Below are positions 5,207 to 6,741 of a DNA stretch of 6,741 bases, in pieces. Source of the stretch: an uncultured bacterium (GTDB taxonomy: Bacteria > Planctomycetota > DG-23 > SLPQ01). The notes under the pieces were generated by a model. It did no database searches. It was not told the DNA's origin and saw only the letters and a program-made list of their open reading frames with translations. Made by a program: the position numbers and the translations under genes. The stretch is taken from the NCBI GenBank assembly GCA_937863625.1, contig CALMGO010000236.1, positions 1 through 6,741 on the forward strand, written 5' to 3'. Position 1 is the first letter of the stretch. Every line of letters starts with the position of its first letter.

Positions 5207-5920
5207 ATGCCTGAACTCGGCGTCAATATCGACCACGTGGCCACCGTCCGGCAGGCCCGGCGCACTATCGAGCCGGACCCCGTTTGGGCCGCTGCGCTTG
5301 CGGAGCTTGGCGGCGCCGACTGCATTACGGTTCACCTTCGCGAAGACCGCCGTCACATTCAGGACCGTGACGTGTATCTCCTGAAGGAGACCGTCACCGT
5401 CAAACTCAACCTCGAAATGGGAGCCTCCGACGAGATTATTCGCATCGCACGCGAGGTCGTGCCTGCGCAGGCTACCCTCGTCCCTGAGAAAAGGCAGGAG
5501 CTCACCACCGAAGGTGGTCTCGACGTCGCCGGCAACGTGAGCCGCGTAAGGTCCGCCGTCGCCGCGCTTCAGGAAAAAGGAATCGTCGTCAGCCTCTTCA
5601 TCGACCCCGATGAGCGCCAGGTCGCTGCTGCGAAGGAAACCGGCGCCGAGGCCGTCGAAATCCACACCGGTAGCTATGCCGAGGCTTCTCCGGCCCAGTC
5701 CACCCAGCGTCTTGCCGAGATAGCCGCCGCCTGCAAGGCCGCTGGCGAGGTACGGCTTGTCGTCCATGCCGGCCACGGTCTCACCTATAGAAACGTCGTT
5801 CCCGTAGCCGCGATACCCGGGTTCAAGGAGTTCAATATCGGTCACAGCATCATCTCCCGCGCGGTCTTCGTAGGTCTATCGCAGGCCGTCGCTGAGATGA
5901 AAAGGCTCATTAGTATATAA
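5207..5920 (+). CDS. pdxJ: Pyridoxine 5'-phosphate synthase PdxJ
   Basis: Last step of the DXP-dependent vitamin B6 route: it condenses 1-deoxyxylulose 5-phosphate with 3-amino-2-oxopropyl phosphate to pyridoxine 5'-phosphate in the cytoplasm. The 237-residue TIM barrel is full length and matches PdxJ throughout: GVNIDHVATVRQAR (5-18), ITVHLREDRRHI with H43 (40-51), KLNLEM with E70 (66-71), LVPEKRQE and TTEGGLDVAG (91-109), SLFIDPD (129-135), EIHTGSYAEA (151-160), VHAGHGLTYRN with H190 (186-196) and FNIGHSIISRAVFVGL. H43, E70 and H190 correspond to the catalytic His, Glu and His known in the E. coli enzyme. AGGTG, overlapping the upstream stop codon, lies 4 nt before ATG 5207, a tight arrangement that suggests translational coupling with the HEAT-repeat gene. 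The product feeds PLP to enzymes such as those downstream of DapA. Identification is nearly certain. Confidence 0.98.
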   Translation: MPELGVNIDHVATVRQARRTIEPDPVWAAALAELGGADCITVHLREDRRHIQDRDVYLLKETVTVKLNLEMGASDEIIRIAREVVPAQATLVPEKRQELTTEGGLDVAGNVSRVRSAVAALQEKGIVVSLFIDPDERQVAAAKETGAEAVEIHTGSYAEASPAQSTQRLAEIAAACKAAGEVRLVVHAGHGLTYRNVVPVAAIPGFKEFNIGHSIISRAVFVGLSQAVAEMKRLISI

Positions 5921-5959
5921 AACCCTTCATCATTAGAAAAACCACTAAGGGGGTGCGGT

Positions 5960-6741
5960 ATGTTCGAAGGCGTATCAGTCGCGCTTGTAACGCCCTTTAC
6001 CGATGACGAGGTCGACTACGCCAAGCTCGAAGAACTCGTTGCCTGGCACATCGACCAGGGGACCGATTGTCTGGTACCCTGCGGCACCACAGGCGAGTCG
6101 CCTACGCTGAGTCACGGAGAGCATGACAAGGTCGTCGACACCGTCATAAAGGCTGCCGCCGGACGCATTAAGGTCATGGCCGGCACAGGCTCTAATTCCA
6201 CCTCCGAGGCGTTGCGACTGACTCGCCATGCCGCCGACTCCGGCGCCGACGGCGCGCTCCTTGTCGTCCCGTATTACAATAAACCCACGCAGGAGGGACT
6301 CTACAGGCATTTTAAGACAATCGCTGAGGCCGTCGACATCCCCATCGTGCTCTATAATATCCCCGGCAGGGCAGGGGTAGCCCTCGCGCCTGAAACCATA
6401 TGCCGCCTCGCCGCGATAAAGAACATTGTCGGCGTAAAAGAAGCCACCGGCCAGATTGACTACGCCAGCGCTGTCCTCGCCGACCCCGCCGGCGCCAGGC
6501 TCGAGATTCTCTCTGGAGATGACAGTCTTACCCTGCCCCTCATGTCCGTCGGCGGCAAAGGCATCATCTCCGTCGTGGCCAATATCGTCCCGCGCGACGT
6601 AAAGGCGATGGTCAAGGCGTACAACGACTCGGACACGGCACTCGCCGCCAAACTCCATAGAAAATTATTCCCTCTTTGCAGGGCGATGTTTATCGAGACC
6701 AATCCTATCCCGATAAAGGCTGCCATGAAGAAACTCGGCAT
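5960..6741 (+). CDS. dapA: 4-hydroxy-tetrahydrodipicolinate synthase DapA, 3' end cut by window edge
   Basis: Condenses pyruvate with aspartate semialdehyde in the first committed step of lysine and meso-diaminopimelate synthesis, so it supports both protein and peptidoglycan. The frame runs off the right edge after 260 complete codons, out of about 290 in the family. Visible marks are VALVTPF (7-13), CGTTGESPTL with T43/T44 (41-50), VPYYNKP with Y106 (103-109), LYNIPGRAG with Y132 and R137 (131-139), VGVKEATG with the Schiff-base lysine K160 (157-164), LSGDD (184-188) and GGKGIISVVANI (198-209). ETNPIPIKAAMKKLG matches the DHDPS C-terminal region. All catalytic residues of the DHDPS branch are present, including the substrate-binding Arg, which argues against N-acetylneuraminate lyase or KDG aldolase. 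AGGGGG lies 6 nt before ATG 5960. The gene follows pdxJ by 39 nt on the same strand, without a terminator between them. Confidence 0.97.
   Translation, partial: MFEGVSVALVTPFTDDEVDYAKLEELVAWHIDQGTDCLVPCGTTGESPTLSHGEHDKVVDTVIKAAAGRIKVMAGTGSNSTSEALRLTRHAADSGADGALLVVPYYNKPTQEGLYRHFKTIAEAVDIPIVLYNIPGRAGVALAPETICRLAAIKNIVGVKEATGQIDYASAVLADPAGARLEILSGDDSLTLPLMSVGGKGIISVVANIVPRDVKAMVKAYNDSDTALAAKLHRKLFPLCRAMFIETNPIPIKAAMKKLG

Noticed and set aside
5177..5845. 222-residue leftward frame covering most of pdxJ.
   Set aside because: It is the antisense shadow of an unmistakable PdxJ; Gly/Asp-rich antisense frames are expected in GC-rich coding DNA.
1..6741. Defence island, prophage, toxin-antitoxin, CRISPR or transposon content, including reading the PIN domain as a VapC toxin.
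   Set aside because: No direct-repeat array, transposase, integrase or phage gene is visible. The PIN domain is fused to PhoH in the standard way, and no antitoxin gene lies before it.

Overview
The window is compactly coding bacterial DNA, moderately GC-rich by eye. It holds eight protein genes in three transcription blocks, with no RNA gene, mobile element or CRISPR array that I can see. The source is probably an uncultured bacterium. The one lineage hint is the orphan prepilin-like protein: its FTLIELLVVMAII helix, followed by LLPALIKARETARR and FCPGASD, is a style abundant in Planctomycetota and other PVC bacteria, Omnitrophota and related candidate phyla. I hold that placement at low confidence.

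Left block (1-1763). A PIN-PhoH ATPase of the PhoH2/YlaK type runs leftward from 1125 and leaves the window before its C-terminus. A short divergent gap, with a perfect minus-strand TATAAT, separates it from a rightward pseudopilin-like gene that starts at GTG.

Middle block (1804-4307, all leftward). In transcription order it encodes a GNAT acetyltransferase, an alpha/beta serine hydrolase, a YbaK-type aminoacyl-tRNA deacylase and a PduO-type cobalamin adenosyltransferase. Gaps of about 19, 93 and 13 nt suggest one operon. The 93-nt gap holds two GC-rich inverted repeats. The block converges on the pseudopilin gene with no clear terminator in the 40-bp junction.

Right block (4462-6741, rightward). 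A HEAT-repeat protein with a CesT/YbjN-like C-terminal domain is followed after 7 nt by pdxJ (vitamin B6 synthesis), and 39 nt later by dapA (lysine and diaminopimelate synthesis), which is cut by the right edge. A strong sigma70-like promoter (TTGGCG, 18 bp, TATAAT) precedes the block. A 6-bp inverted repeat covers its -35, and a weaker divergent promoter faces the GNAT operon.

Functionally this looks like chromosomal core and accessory metabolism: B6 and DAP synthesis, B12 activation, translation quality control and an RNA-linked ATPase. No defence system, prophage or new multigene machine is evident. The parts most worth a second look are the HEAT/CesT-like fusion leading the pdxJ-dapA operon, the pseudopilin's unusual leader and -1 residue, and the divergent regulatory region at 4308-4461.
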